Origin: Cyrtodaria siliqua
Taxonomy: Eukaryota > Mollusca > Bivalvia > Adapedonta > Hiatellidae
Direction: 5' to 3'
Assembly: GCA_037043455.1 (NCBI GenBank)
Contig: JAWPHD010000007.1
Location: 434,001-498,000, forward strand
DNA length: 64,000 nt
Below are positions 10,467 to 22,169 of the stretch, one piece after another. The position numbers were made by a program, and so were the translations under genes. A model generated the notes under the pieces. The model was given only the letters and a program-made list of their open reading frames with translations, made no database searches and had not been told where the DNA came from. The first letter of the stretch is position 1. Every line of letters begins with the position of its first letter.

Positions 10467-12089
10467 ATTATTATGTGTTTATATATAGACATATATGATG
10501 ACATGCATTTCGAGGTCATCAATGGCATCTATTATGAGGGAATTAATTATATTCAATGAGGTCGTTTGTTGCAACGTTATGTGACCGAGTTGTACTTTCT
10601 GTAGTTGTAGCCCCTTTTTGTACACGTCGCGATATATCTGGAATATTACGTGGAGGTACGTGTATATAATAGTATAGTATAGGCAATTTTTTGATTTTGC
10701 GTATCTTTTTCCTTTTAGTATACTATAAAACCAGAAGCTAGAGAAAGAAATGATATCCAGTATCTCACTGATAATTAAAACTATTCTTGAAGGCCATTTT
10801 AAAATAGAATGCAGTTTCTTTAAACTAAATATACATAAGAGCTTGCTAAACTTATATTTTGTTTTCTCCAGTATATAGGCATAGTTGATAATATACAAAT
10901 GCATATACCTTTTACATAAAATGCATGAATACATGATGTAACATCTCCTTTCTCCAGTAATCTGTTTGCAGAGTAACACCATATTATTATTGTTATGTTT
11001 ATAGTTAAAATAAGATACTTGACACAATAAGAAAAAAAAGTATTGAGTTACATGTTTATCAAAAAAATGAATATACACAATTTACATGATATCGGTGAAT
11101 AATATCAATGTGTGAAAATTTATATATATATTGTTCTATACGAATATGTTGTGGAAGCTTCAGAAAAATAAAAAAAAATAAAAAAAAGTTAGATAAATAA
11201 TATATAACATTTAAAAAAAATATATATATAAAAAAGAAAAATATCGAATCAATCCATTATGTGACGTTGATTACACATGCTGCTATAAACGTCAAATATT
11301 ATATTCGTAATTTACAGAAAAGACACGTTGTCTGCTGTACGCGTTCTTATTAATGTGTCATTATGTGTGTCATCTGTTGAAAGTGACAGGAGAAGATAGT
11401 AACCGTGTTTAGCTTATAGTCTGGCAAATCAAAACAAAGAAACACGTGCTTATTAACATAATTACATCGGTGTTGTAGTTCTTGCGTCGCTCTGCAATCC
11501 TCCTTTTTTGCATTTTATTTTTAGCAAGATGTATGCATTTGTCTTGACTTTTGTTCTAACAGTATGTAAACAGAAAATGCTTTGACAATACAAATAGTAG
11601 TTCAAACAGTGAAACACCCGATTATTGCAAACGAAGTATTAAATATCACTTTTTTCCCCATGCTAATCCCCACAATTTAAATTCTAAATATATAAAATAT
11701 CAGGTAGATACTTGCATTTTATTTTTAAGGGAATTATGATTATTGCACTCTGCTTTTAGTACTTTTGGCATGTTTTTTATATGTTTATATTAAGTTTGAG
11801 TTTTTTATCTTCAGCGGTTTTTAAATTACAGTATGGAAAATTAAAAAAAGTAAGACACAATTTCAATACAAGTTCAACTATATATACATTTAAAAATACA
11901 ATTATATTGCGTGCGCCCTGTATGCCGTCTTATTGTTATTTATATGTTTACTAAGTTTCATGCAATTATCGTTTTCAAAGTAATTTTTTGAACAAAGAAA
12001 AAAAAAGAAAAGTTTATAAGTCCAACAGGACACAGTAGCATCCTGTAGCATCCACAGAACACAGTCACTCCAACAAGTATTACAAAGCG
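10467..12089. other. Very AT-rich DNA without recognised genes
   Basis: A long minus-strand open frame (10479-11078, 199 codons) exists, but it is rich in Ile, Tyr, Lys and Leu from AT bias and shows no domain. Homopolymer A and TA runs occur near 11160-11240. Confidence 0.5.
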
Positions 12090-12425
12090 AAGGTCATTCA
12101 AAAAGTACATCACAAACACATTCAGTAAAAAAGCACATCACAAACAGGGTTGACAACTGTTCATATATATAATATATCAAAAAATAAGGTAAACCTAAGA
12201 AGCTAATCTCACAAGTACTCGATGACTTGTTCGAATCCAGGACACCAAGGGGAAAACCGTTAAGGGCACGACAAAAACGGAATGAATGACATATATCAAA
12301 CGGTTCCCGCCTTAAAGGATTTAGAAACACGTTGTCATAGAGTTCACCGCTCGTCCGGTCGTTGCACAATCAAAGAGGAAATTATAGTTGCAAACAGTAG
12401 AAGGGTCCACAAGCGTGATGGAAAA
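12090..12425 (+). mobile_element. Diverged Penelope-like fragment (non-coding end and coding tail)
   Basis: Shows ACATCACAAACAGGGTTGAC, then ACTCGATGACTTG, AAACCGTTAAGGGCACGACA, CGTCCGGTCGTTGCACAATC and AGAAGGGTCCAC, the same order as in the copy at 14945-15915. Reading of the family protein would be on the minus strand. It is heavily mutated. Confidence 0.6.
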
Positions 12426-12889
12426 AAGACAAAGTGGCATATATATGCTGTGCATATAAACAATCTAAACTATCCGTCTAATAGCACATTATTTCAGTAA
12501 AATCTAATTTGTAGTTTATTGAAAGACTAACCGCTGTTTTCCCCAGAACTCTGTGCAAATCCCTAAAAGAAATGTAATATCACGTACTCATCAGGAGGAA
12601 GCGGATTGTAATATATGTTCTGATGTTAATCATGACCTGGTGCGGCATATTGAGTGATATTATTATAAATTTATCCCTTTGTTCTATTTTAAATCGACGT
12701 TTTACTCTCCTATTCTCAACAAACATACATGTTATTCACAGGTTTGTGTATGTCCACTTCAATGCATATATTTGTGAGTATAATTCGTAATACATGTTAT
12801 TAACTAAGCGGGTTAGAAAAGCCTAAAATAAAATCAATTGCACGTTGTATTGCTATCTCCTTGCTCTAAATTCCGTACTGCATAAACAT

Positions 12890-13170
12890 TCATAGGCGTA
12901 GGAGCCGGGGCCAGGGGGGCCCCTCTAGCCCTCCCCCACCCCAAATATGTAAGATTGCAGGGAACTGTGTTTTGGTGTAAAGGAGCTTGAATAACGTGTT
13001 TTTTGTTTTTGTCAAATATTTTGTCAAAAAGTCCCTCCCCAACCCCAATATTTGAAAGATACCGTTTTGTGCTTGTTTTGCTTGTCAATTTTCTTTTCTC
13101 AAAAATTGCCCAACCCACCCACCCCACCCACCCATACACACACACACCCTCACCCAACCCGCCATTAATT
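12890..13170. repeat. C-rich diverged tandem region
   Basis: Three loosely similar blocks of 90-120 bp each combine a C-rich tract (CCCTCCCCCACCCC, CCCTCCCCAACCCC, CCCACCCACCCCACCC) with an AT-rich half containing TTTGTCAA. The last tract has five runs of three or four C within about 25 bases, so the minus strand can form a G-quadruplex. Confidence 0.5.
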
Positions 13171-13431
13171 GAAACATTCCTGGCCTATGACAATATACGT
13201 TTTCTAACCTGTGTTTTGTACTAATAACAAACTGTAGGACTTTTGGATTAAATGAAATATATTGAGATATATCCCGAAAATACGTCATGTGCAATTTTCA
13301 AGTTTGGAGTAGACGAAAAACAAACGAAATATCCAACTATATACTGTATTCCCAAATTACACAAATAACCTTATAAAAGTAGGAGTACATGTCAAATAGA
13401 AGCAAAGCACACGCCACTAAACGCATAAAAT

Positions 13432-13790
13432 GGTTAGCCGGCGTTAGGGCTGTGAAAGGTGTTGCACCATACATTACCACTCATGAATAGACTCCCTAAA
13501 ACCGGGTCTGCTTTTATCTCTTCTTTTTTGCTTCCAAAAGTTTTAGTGTTTATTAAAATCTCACTGGCTTTACTTAGTCGCCCAGACTACAAATCAGTAG
13601 TGCTAATACCTACTGGTCTTTAGGGGTCAACAAGCCCATTTTTGTAGACTTGAAGTGGAAGAAAGATTAGACCGGTCCTAGGGTGCGTCAGAGTTTTTGC
13701 ACCCTATTATACCTTTCACGAACGGACTTAATTAAACGTAGACTGCTACTTGTGATTGTTGCTTCCGAGGGATGTAATCTTCACTATGTA
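13432..13790 (+). repeat. Diverged dimer of the 279-bp family
   Basis: Two successive partial units: GCCGGCGTTAGGGCTGTGAA with AAACCGGGTCTGCTTTTATC, then CTACAAATCAGTAGTGCTAA, GGGGTCAACAAGCCCA and GACCGGTCCTAGGGTGCGTC. The same block order is seen in the array at 22170. Confidence 0.55.
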
Positions 13791-13828
13791 TTGACAACAC
13801 TGGTACCGCCTTAAATACATATATAACA

Positions 13829-13935
13829 ATCGAACAGGAAAAGCAGCATTCAAGGACGACAGTCAACCACAAACACACACAGAAACAAAGAACGAATATA
13901 AAACTTAATAAAAGGCCAAATAAGAAGTACTTTTA
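13829..13935 (+). mobile_element. Terminal fragment of the Penelope-like family
   Basis: Begins AATCGAACAGGAAAAGCAGC followed by ATTCAAGGACGACAGTCAAC, the conserved edge of every better copy in the window, and breaks off after about 105 bases. Confidence 0.7.
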
Positions 13936-14339
13936 TTTCCAATTATAGTGCCGATTATTGTGCCGATTCACCATGTGTTTCGTATTACACATTTAATAGT
14001 ATCATAATCGAAACCTTTACAACATCTCGCAAAATGTATATACTGCTCTTTTGATTTAAATGCCAGTCTTTATCTTCTGATTTGTTTCGAGATTAGACGA
14101 TACATACATTCTAGAAAGACCAGCTTAATAGGCGCATTTCTACCCTACTCTTAATACTGTAAACTTGTAATGAAGTTTACTGGAGAATATATATATTAAC
14201 TGAACAAGCTCAGCGCTTATAGCACATACCACTTGAATAGGTTTAGCGGATAAAATAAATGCTGATAATCTGGAAGATAAGGACATGTTTGTTTAAAGTA
14301 TATGCGCACATTACCCCGCCATGAGCTCAACATATAAAA

Positions 14340-14645
14340 AGTAAATATAAAAATCGAACAGAAAAAGTAGCATTCAAGGACGATAGTCAACCACAAACAA
14401 ACACAGAAACAAATAACAACTTCAAAGATGAATAAAAGGCAAGATAAGACATCACAAACACAAAAAGGGTTGACAAAAGGGCTACCGCCTTGAAACGGTA
14501 TGTCACAAAAAAAATCTTGGGGTTTAAACCAGGTTCTATGGTGCACCAAACCTCACTCTTACCCTATTGTCATCCCAATACTAGGGACAGTGCAAGGAAA
14601 GATATCCCCGTCAGGATATAATCTCTAACAAACAAGGCAGCATTA
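14340..14645 (+). mobile_element. Non-coding end of a Penelope-like copy
   Basis: Starts with the shared edge (ATCGAACAGAAAAAGTAGCA), runs through GGGCTACCGCCTTGAAACGG and TCTATGGTGCACCAAACCTC to ACAAGGCAGCATTAACAC, then ends. No coding part is retained. Confidence 0.7.
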
Positions 14646-14944
14646 ACACTTTCGCTGCCACAGTCAAATACACTGATGTTTACGACCAGCGTAAACCCAG
14701 ATCAACCTGTATATCGTGTGAAGGCCGATTAGGGTTTACACTGTTATTTTGCATAAGGCCACAATTTAATGTTTGTCCTTTCCCGACCGACCCGAAATAA
14801 AGGGCTCTACCCCCCAAAAAAATCTCAATTTATAGTTTTTTTTGCTTTTTTCTTTTTTAAATTTCCGGTCGCATCGAGATGCTGCTAATGTCATCGAGCT
14901 GCCGCTAATGTCAAAAGTTCTAGTATGGTTTTGTTGTTAAGAAG
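14646..14944. other. Spacer with a dispersed low-complexity repeat
   Basis: CCGACCGACCCGAAATAAAG followed by a T-rich stretch is similar to sequence near 15940-15985 and 26540-26770 (ACCTACCTAC type). It is non-coding. Confidence 0.4.
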
Positions 14945-15915
14945 GATAAAAATATCGGACAGGGAAAGCAGCATTCAAGGACGACAGTCAACCACAAAAC
15001 ATAAAAACAACCACGCAAACAGACAAACGATAAGGCAAAAGTAATAAACAATGCAAACGATATCACAAACACAAAGGGTTGACAATAGGGCTACCGCCTT
15101 GGAACGGTCAGTGGCTAAGTAGGCCACTGGGGGTTTAAACAGGTTCTAGGGTGCACCAAACCTCACACTTACCCTACTGTCATCCCATTAAAACAGGACA
15201 GTGTAAATAAAGAAATCCCCGCCATGATCTAATCTCTAACCAACAAGGCAGCATCAATAGGCAATATAAGTAAAACACAAATATGCTCGTGTAAATATAA
15301 TACAAAAAAACAATAGCCTAGAAAGCCACAATGAAGGTACTCAATGACTTGGCAGAAGCCAGAGCAGTAAGAGAATACACCATTAAGGGCACGACAAGAA
15401 AGATCATGGACAAACATCAAACGCCACCGTCCCAATGGGCTTGAAGTAGGCGTCATCATAGGGTCCACAGCCTGTCATCGTAAAATTAAAGAGGAAAGCA
15501 TAGTGGCGAACTATAAAAGGGTCCATCACCAAGCATGCAGTACGTTGCAAAATGATAGGGTCATAACCACTTTTGATAAACTTTTTAACAAGCTTAACAA
15601 AGATAGTATGAAAGTGATCATGACCAAGAATCTTACGAAGTTTATAAATCACATCACCATAGAAGTCAGGTTGTGATATTCCTTGTCGCAAAAGAGTCCT
15701 TAAATTACATTTATATTTGGAAAGAAGATCAGGGTTACGATAATAAAGTTTTGCAAAGGTTTTACGAAGTTTATGGTAACGGTAACGGTAACCCTGATTG
15801 ATTAACTTTTTAGTTATTCAAAGATTAAGAATAGTAAAGTCCTCAACTCGAGTAGAAGCTCTAGAAAAACGAATCAGTTGAGACAGATACACCCCATAAG
15901 AAGTTGTTAAATTGT
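14945..15915 (-). mobile_element. Penelope-like retroelement copy, 5' truncated (coding strand minus)
   Basis: The plus-strand left edge is the family end (ATCGGACAGGGAAAGCAGCA). The minus strand encodes the C-terminal part of the element protein: an open stretch at 15404-15691 with ISQPDFYGDVIYKLRKILG and FVKLVKKFIKSGYDPIILQ, preceded upstream (15700-15910) by remnants of the KLRKTFAKF and QLIRFSRA region. The reverse-transcriptase core is missing from this copy. It lies head-to-tail with the next copy at 16090, the arrangement often produced by Penelope-like elements. Confidence 0.75.
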
Positions 15916-16089
15916 TTTTAACATAAATAAAAAAAATTGCCTACCTACCGAGCCAAAATTTGAAATTAGGGTCGGGAAAGGGCAAACATAAATAAGTTTA
16001 AGGGTGGCCTAACACTTTATATATAAAATATCACTAGAAGGTTTGAATTCAAATTTTAGCAGACGACATTTGAAATTTGGCCGTGAAAG

Positions 16090-17920
16090 GGCTGATACGA
16101 AATATAAGTAAAACACATACATGATCACTTATATATAATATTAAAAAAAGCATAAAAGGCCACAAAGTAAGTATTCATTACTTGGCAGAAGCCAGAGCAA
16201 TAAGAGAACAAACCGTTAAGGGTACGACAAGACAAAATTAAAGACAAACATCAAACGATACTGTCCTATAAGTATTTAGGTAAAAGATCTGTCCGGTATG
16301 CGCACAATCAAAGAGAAAATGCATAGTGGCGAACTGTAAATGGGTCTACCAATAATCATGCAGTGCTTTGCAAAATGATAGGGCATAACCTATTTTGATA
16401 AACATTTTAATAAGTTTTACTTGATACAATTTGTATGAAAATGATTATGACAAAGGGTCTTACGAAGTCAATCATATCACCATAGAAGTCAGGTTGTGCT
16501 AGATCATGTCGCGGAAGAGTTCTTAAATTACTTTTATATTTTCAAAGTAGATCAGGGTTACGACAATACAAAATTGCAAAGCTTTTTCGAAGTTTATGGA
16601 AACGGTAGCCCTGCTGGAGTAGCTATATAGTTATATAAATATTGCGAACAGTAAAGTCCTCAACACGACTACAAGCTCTAGAGAAACTAATAAGTTGATA
16701 AACATAGGCCCCACAAGAGGTAGCTCGGGAAACATCCCCATCTAAATGGGGGATAATTAACAATATCAAAATTAAAATAATTCCTCTATCATAGATTTTA
16801 CTAATTAGTTGGCCATTTTCAATAGAGAGATGTAAATCAAGAAAAGAAGTGACAGTATCAGAAATGAGTGGCTTTGTTGAGTTGAGAAGTTCCTTAGGAC
16901 AGATAGTATTAACCATATTAGAAAGGAAAGGATTCTCAATGTTCAGTATGTCATCCAGTTACGGACAGGTGTCATTAAAGGCCTAAATTACATCTGCCTG
17001 AGTTTCGGATGAAAGACTCAACATAAAATCTCTTTCTTAGCAATACAAGGACAAATCTGCGACAAGAGGTGCACAGTTCTTACCCATAGAATACCAACAA
17101 TGTGTCTATAAACGGTAGTTCCATACCTGACGAAAATATTATATTATAGACAAATGAGTGCTTCACACACTTCTTGGTTAGTCTACATAGTGTAATAATT
17201 ATTGCCTAAACTGACTTTAGTAAAAATGCTTCAATAGTGTTACAGGCCAAACACGTAGTATATTCTCTAGCGTTTTTTTTCTTTTAGCAAGACGCTTGTC
17301 TTTGATAAGGTGATGTGGTAATGTTGTATATAGTGTAGAGAAGTCATCCGTAATTATAGTTGACATTATTAATTGCAAAATTCATCAAGAACGTCCTGAA
17401 TCTTTAATAGACCAAAATGAATGAATTCCAAAGTTTTCAGCACAATAGTGTTTAACGTGATCTTTAACGGCAGTAAGACAAGAAGTTAAAAGCTTGGAGA
17501 TGTTTGTGGTGGTGCAGTCACTATAATTCGAAAAAAAGCCGGCTTTAAACGGATTTTTATGTAATTTAGAGATCCAGTACATAGTTGGCAGATTGTTTTG
17601 CTTTTCGTCTACTCCAGCCTTGAAAGTAGTGAACCGAGTGATATGTGTGGAGCAATATCATCCTCTGCAGACTGAACTGGAGTATAAGAATTAGTGCTTC
17701 CCGGTTCCAGAGATAAAACATTGACATAATGTAGGCGTTAAACAATAATTACATTATTAGCACTTTTATCAGCAGGAACTAAAACAAATTATTACGAAAT
17801 ACTTGAATTCCCGATTTTAAACTACGAAACGAAACCTGGGTGTCGAAGGAAGTAAAGAGAGGGTCCTTGAATGCTGCTTTTCCTGTTCGATTTTTATATC
17901 TATATTAGCATTATAACAGT
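16090..17920 (-). pseudogene. Penelope-like reverse transcriptase copy, broken
   Basis: This is the longest family member. On the minus strand it reads from about 17640 downward: MYWISKLHKNPFKAGFF (17385-17582 region, the LPKLHK-type start of the RT), SCLTAVKDHVKHYC, FWSIKDSG. A catalytic region near 16945-16970 reads LDDILNIE (LDD at 16950-16958), preceded by a TAA where the Tyr of YLDD is expected. A C-terminal stretch at 16623-16916 contains SFLDLHLSIENGQLISKIYD and HLDGDVSRATSCGAY. The RT palm between these parts holds many stops. The right edge (17868-17920) carries the family terminal motif in inverted orientation (CTTGAATGCTGCTTTTCCTG), so the copy ends in inverted terminal sequence. 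A Penelope-like class is my best assignment; no GIY-YIG domain was seen. Confidence 0.75.
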
Positions 17921-18480
17921 TAATACATATATATATACATGTTCTCTACAAAACCGTTTTATACTAACATCCTCAATGGATTGAGCGATCTGAGAACGAC
18001 ATGTATTACAATCTAAAATTGAAAATAATCTATACTTGGGACCTTTAGAAAAGAGATGCCGAATACGTTTATCTACAATACCAAAATTACCAGTGATGAC
18101 ATGACCTGCTGGAGCATAGCCAAATGTTGATCTATTACACTCACATTTAAGGTCAGAAAATATGTTCTGCTAGTTGAAAATAATATTGCTAACCCGCGGC
18201 TAGAGAGTGTGAACGGTAGCAAGCATTTCTCACTACTGTTCATTAACAGTCTCAATCAAACCAGCCTGCAGTTCGGAAATTTCAAAAGTCACAGATAAAA
18301 TTAAAATTCATCGTGTTCGTCGATTTCCAAATTACGACACTTTCAACAGAAATGGAACGTCTGTTTAAATAAAAACTTTCGATATCCCAATGTGTCTGAA
18401 CTGTGTGTGAAGTTTTCGTCACAGATGTGTTTGTGATTGTTATGCGAGAGATTTCATGTTGTGTATTTCACCAGATATTC
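17921..18480. other. Spacer with a related satellite fragment
   Basis: 18185-18260 (CCGCGGCTAGAGAGTGTGAA, then GTTCATTAACAGTCTCAATC) is a distant relative of the 279-bp family's hairpin end. Nothing else is recognised. Confidence 0.35.
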
Positions 18481-18484
18481 AGTC

Positions 18485-18610
18485 ATGAGAATTCAAGAAC
18501 CACAGTCAACCCAAAACAATCATCAACAATTACAAGGATAAATAAAACCAGGTGCGTGACATCACAACATAAAAGGATTGACAATAGACCAATTAATACC
18601 TGTGTAAAAA
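18485..18610 (+). mobile_element. Diverged Penelope-like terminal fragment
   Basis: GAATTCAAGAACCACAGTCA then GTGACATCACAACATAAAAG and GATTGACAATAG match the family end in order, with many substitutions. Confidence 0.5.
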
Positions 18611-18947
18611 ATCCGATATGGCGTCATTGGACATAGGAATAAAGCATCACACGTATCCAATGTAAACAATATGGTAGCTGAGTGCATCTATCGCGTTTGT
18701 TGTCATTTACAATTGCTTTAGCGTGTTAATATTTGCTTATTAAACGATACAACGGACGTTAATTTTGCTAAAAGTGTTATTTTCACGGTAAAACCATTAG
18801 GCTAAATGGGAGATTTTTCTTACCACTATAGAACTGTCAAATTTGATGATTTTCGCACATTTTCATTATTTGTGCGCTCTGTCTGAAGTTGGGAACAGGT
18901 AGGAAAAGATATTTAATACATTGACTATCACTCTACGTTTAATTTGA
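18611..18947. other. Unique spacer
   Basis: AT-rich, no open frame of note, no repeat recognised. Confidence 0.3.
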
Positions 18948-19085
18948 AGAGAGAGAGAGAGATTTAATGCATCGACTATTACTCTACTTTTAGTTTGAGA
19001 GAGCGAGAGAGGGAGACAGATTTAATATATCGACTCTACTTTTAGAGAGAGAGAGAGAGAGAGAGAGAGTGCGAGAGTGAGAGAG

Positions 19086-19116
<31 letters not shown>

Positions 19117-19120
19117 GTTT
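18948..19120. repeat. (GA)n microsatellite with a degenerate 60-bp duplication
   Basis: Runs of GAGAGA at 18950-18962, 19000-19015 and 19042-19115 are separated by copies of GATTTAATGCATCGACTATT and AGATTTAATATATCGACTC. The GA tract expanded within a small tandem duplication. Confidence 0.85.
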
Positions 19121-19429
19121 CCCAATCTTTAAGTTCCAATCAGTTCGAAAACATGAAGGCTTTCACATTACATCAACTGTTTCACCTCTATGACTTTGAG
19201 ATATGTAATAACAACAACCACAAACACTACAATGGTATGCGTGTAGAGTGTCGAAATGCGTCGGAGAATCAGACACTTATGTAAACCTATGTGTTTCTCG
19301 TATATATGTTTGAACTGTTTCGAAGATGGATTTATTTTCCCTATCAGTTATCTGTTCACGACCATAAAGGAGTGTACTTATACATTTAACGGGTGTAAAT
19401 GGCGAGTAGACTGAAACAGATGAAGCCGA

Positions 19430-21217
19430 TATGCTGTAAATTTGTTACATTGGAAAAATTAGTGTTCAGCATGTTTTACTTCACAGCCGCACTCGCAAGT
19501 CGGTGAATCACGTAAATGGTTAAGGTATAAATCGTTATTGAGATTGCTAAAAACATTCCTCATTCTGGCATGTAAAACGGCAAATAATCTTTGTCCACAT
19601 AAGTAGTATGGTCGAACTTTTGTAATAAAAGATACAGATGTTAATAGTATTCTCGTAACAATTGCGATATTTCAGAGTTTCGTATTCTATTGGCAAATCA
19701 TTCCATAGTTTAAGAGAGGAAGGAACAAACGATTTATTGATATTTCAGTTCTCCTAGCAATAGTGGCGTAGTTATCGTTACTTCTGAGATTGTATGCGCT
19801 GGCATCTCCAACTAGCTGCGGCAAAATGTTTGAAATGTAATTCAGAACGGTTCCATTTTTAACATTATAAACTGAATTAAGTTTTTGCATTTTCCTTCTA
19901 TCAGAAAGTGAAACCCATCCTATTTCGGATATTAAGCGATGTATGGATACAGATAGGGTTAGACACGTCACAATACGAGCTGCCTCGTATTGTAACTTTT
20001 CCAAGCTATCTTTTTCTATTAAAGTACATCCATCCCATGAAATGGATGCATATTCCAATATTACGCGCTACTTTGTATTTAAGCATTCTTATTAATCCAA
20101 GCATCCTTGACGCAGAAACAACAATATGTTTAATGAGTTCGTGCCATTTACCGTTATTACTCAGTGTTACTCCTAGATGTGTATGATTATCAACACATGT
20201 TAGCGGGACATTGTCTAGACATAATTTTGGAAGATGATAATTATTGCTTAGGGAAAAGAATATTACTTCTGTTTTGGCAGGATTACATTGCACAAGCCAT
20301 TGCTTTGACCATTCCGTAATCATGAGCAGGTCATGATTAAGGATTCCTTCCATGTCGTTTATACTAGATGTTGAGACTGATAACGAACTGTCATCAGCAA
20401 ACAGACGAGTTATACTCAGCATATTTTCGGCAATATCATTTACATATATCAAAAATAAAAGAGGACTCAAGACACAGCCTTGAGGAACTCCAGCAGTTAG
20501 TGTTTTTGATTCGGAGGTTGCAGATCCGACGCGGACTCTTTGAGATCTGTTTGAGAGATAATCAGATATCCAAGCTAAAAGCATGCCATCAGTACCATAT
20601 TGTTTTAGCTTAAACAAAAGACCCTTGTGCCAAACACGATAAAACGCTCTAGATATATCATTACAAAAATGCATGTAAATTGTTTAGCATCGAATGCCTG
20701 ACATATATGATGATACATGTCGATAAGTTGATATGTAGTAGAATGACCAGGGAGAAAACCCGATTGATTCCTAAAGATAAAGATCAAACATAAGTAGAAA
20801 ATTATACACATCTTTAAATACTATTTTTTCCATTACTTTTCCAACACAACTTAATAGCGCTATTGGTCTAAATTTTGTAGGGAAACTTGGGTTTGACTTT
20901 TTGAAAAGTGCCATGACCATAGCACATTTCCATAAATCAGGGAAAACGCACTCGTTTAATGATCTATTAAAAAGAATATGTAGAGGTTTCGAAATAGTAT
21001 TTGCAGTTTCCTCTAACATCCTGTGGCTTATTTCGTCCTCCCCACATTTTATTATTTATATTTTAAACAATTTATTATTGGATGTTGAACGAAAAATAGG
21101 TAATTCAACATTAGAATCATCAACTGATGATATTGAAACAAAGTAATCATTCAAACATTTTTCTTTATCTTGATCAGTTATTGAGTATGACGTTTCGTCA
21201 TTAGGTATGAAGAAATA
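19430..21217 (-). pseudogene. LINE reverse transcriptase, segment 3 (RT and C-terminus)
   Basis: Reads on the minus strand. 21019-20771 gives PLHILFNRSLNECVFPDLWK, FRPIALLSCVGKVMEK. 20674-20006 gives DISRAFYRVWHKGLLFKL, GVPQGCVLSPLLFLIY and FADD in place of the usual YADD, then NPAKTEVIFF. 20058-19687 gives the thumb-like part (LQYEAARIVT, LSDRRKMQKL). Further down, near 19490, a CECGCEVKHAEH cysteine/histidine tail typical of LINE C-termini follows. Several frameshifts (near 20690, 20020) and stops kill the ORF. The order and motifs fit a Jockey/CR1-group non-LTR retrotransposon. The segment is separated from its upstream part by a Penelope-like insertion at 21218-21665. Confidence 0.88.
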
Positions 21218-21665
21218 TAAAAAGATCGGACATGGAAAATAGCATTCAAGGAGGACAATCAACCACAAAACACAGAAACAAACATGCAAACAGACAAACA
21301 AGAAGGCAAAAGTAATATTAAATGCAAATGACATCACAAACACAAAAGGGTTGACAATAGGGCTACCGCCTTGGAACGGACAGTGACAAAGTAGGTCACT
21401 GGGGGTTTAAACCGGTTCTAGGGTGCACCAAACCGCACACTTACCCTACTGTCATCCCATTAAAACAGGACAGTGTAAATAAAGAAAACCTGCCATGATC
21501 TAATCTCTAACCAACAAGGCAGCATCAATAGGCAATATAAGTAAAACACAAATATGCTTGTGTAAATATAATACAAAAAAACAATAGCCTAGAAAGCCAC
21601 AATGAAGGTTCTCAATGACTTGACAAGAGAATAAACCATTAAAGGCACGACAAGAAAGAGAGAAG
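21218..21665 (+). mobile_element. Penelope-like fragment nested in the LINE
   Basis: Starts at the family edge (AAAAAGATCGGACATGGAAA), runs through the CACCGCCTTGGAACGG-type block and ACAAGGCAGCATCAATAGGC to AAGGCACGACAAGAAAG. It interrupts the LINE reading frame between PPLKT (minus, near 21680) and NDETSYSITDQD (minus, near 21200), so it inserted after the LINE. Confidence 0.85.
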
Positions 21666-22165
21666 TAAGTCTGTTTTTAAAGGTGGGATGGTTTCCGAGT
21701 TTTTGTTTGACTTGATGAAATATTTTAAATGTTTCCAATACTGGCGTCTGTCGTTGATATTTTTTTCAGTAATTATATGTTCAACATTATCAAAGAAATG
21801 TTCTTTAGCGTGGCTTTTTAGATTATTAACTTTGTTTCGTAGCCTTTTGATGCAACTATATCAGCCGGTGATTGAGTACGCGTTGCTTTAACTTCATGAC
21901 GGTCACGCTGTCTTGACAAACGCCTTATTTCGGAATCATACGACGGTTTATCATTTGGGCGAATTGTTACATTTTTCGATAGAATACACACATTCATCAA
22001 TTCAAAAAAGGATTTCGTAAAATTTTCACACGCAACACTGAGCGAATCGTTTTGTAAGAAAGTCCAGTATTTTTGTTGAATATTATCGTTGAGTTTTATG
22101 AAATCGGCTTTGACCCTTCGGGTATAAGTTGGTCGAACATTGTAACTATACTGAAACATTAATTA
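21666..22165 (-). pseudogene. LINE segment 2 (linker between endonuclease and RT)
   Basis: Minus-strand frame 22159-21818 reads RRVKADFIKLNDNIQQKYW, ENFTKSFFELMN, DSEIRRLSRQRDRHEVKATR and continues in another frame to NLKSHAKEHFFDNVEHI and YWKHLKYFIKSNKNSETIPP. This is the usual region between endonuclease and RT in Jockey/CR1-type LINEs. It is bounded by a satellite array on one side and a Penelope-like insertion on the other. Confidence 0.8.
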
Positions 22166-22169
22166 CATT

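Noticed and set aside
10479..11078. 199-codon minus-strand ORF
   Set aside because: AT-driven Ile/Tyr/Lys/Leu composition, no domain, no exon signals found at its ends.
14945..17920. Hammerhead ribozyme in the Penelope-like terminal repeats
   Set aside because: Such ribozymes occur in some Penelope-like elements, but I did not see a CTGATGA core near the ends on either strand; a covariance search would settle it.
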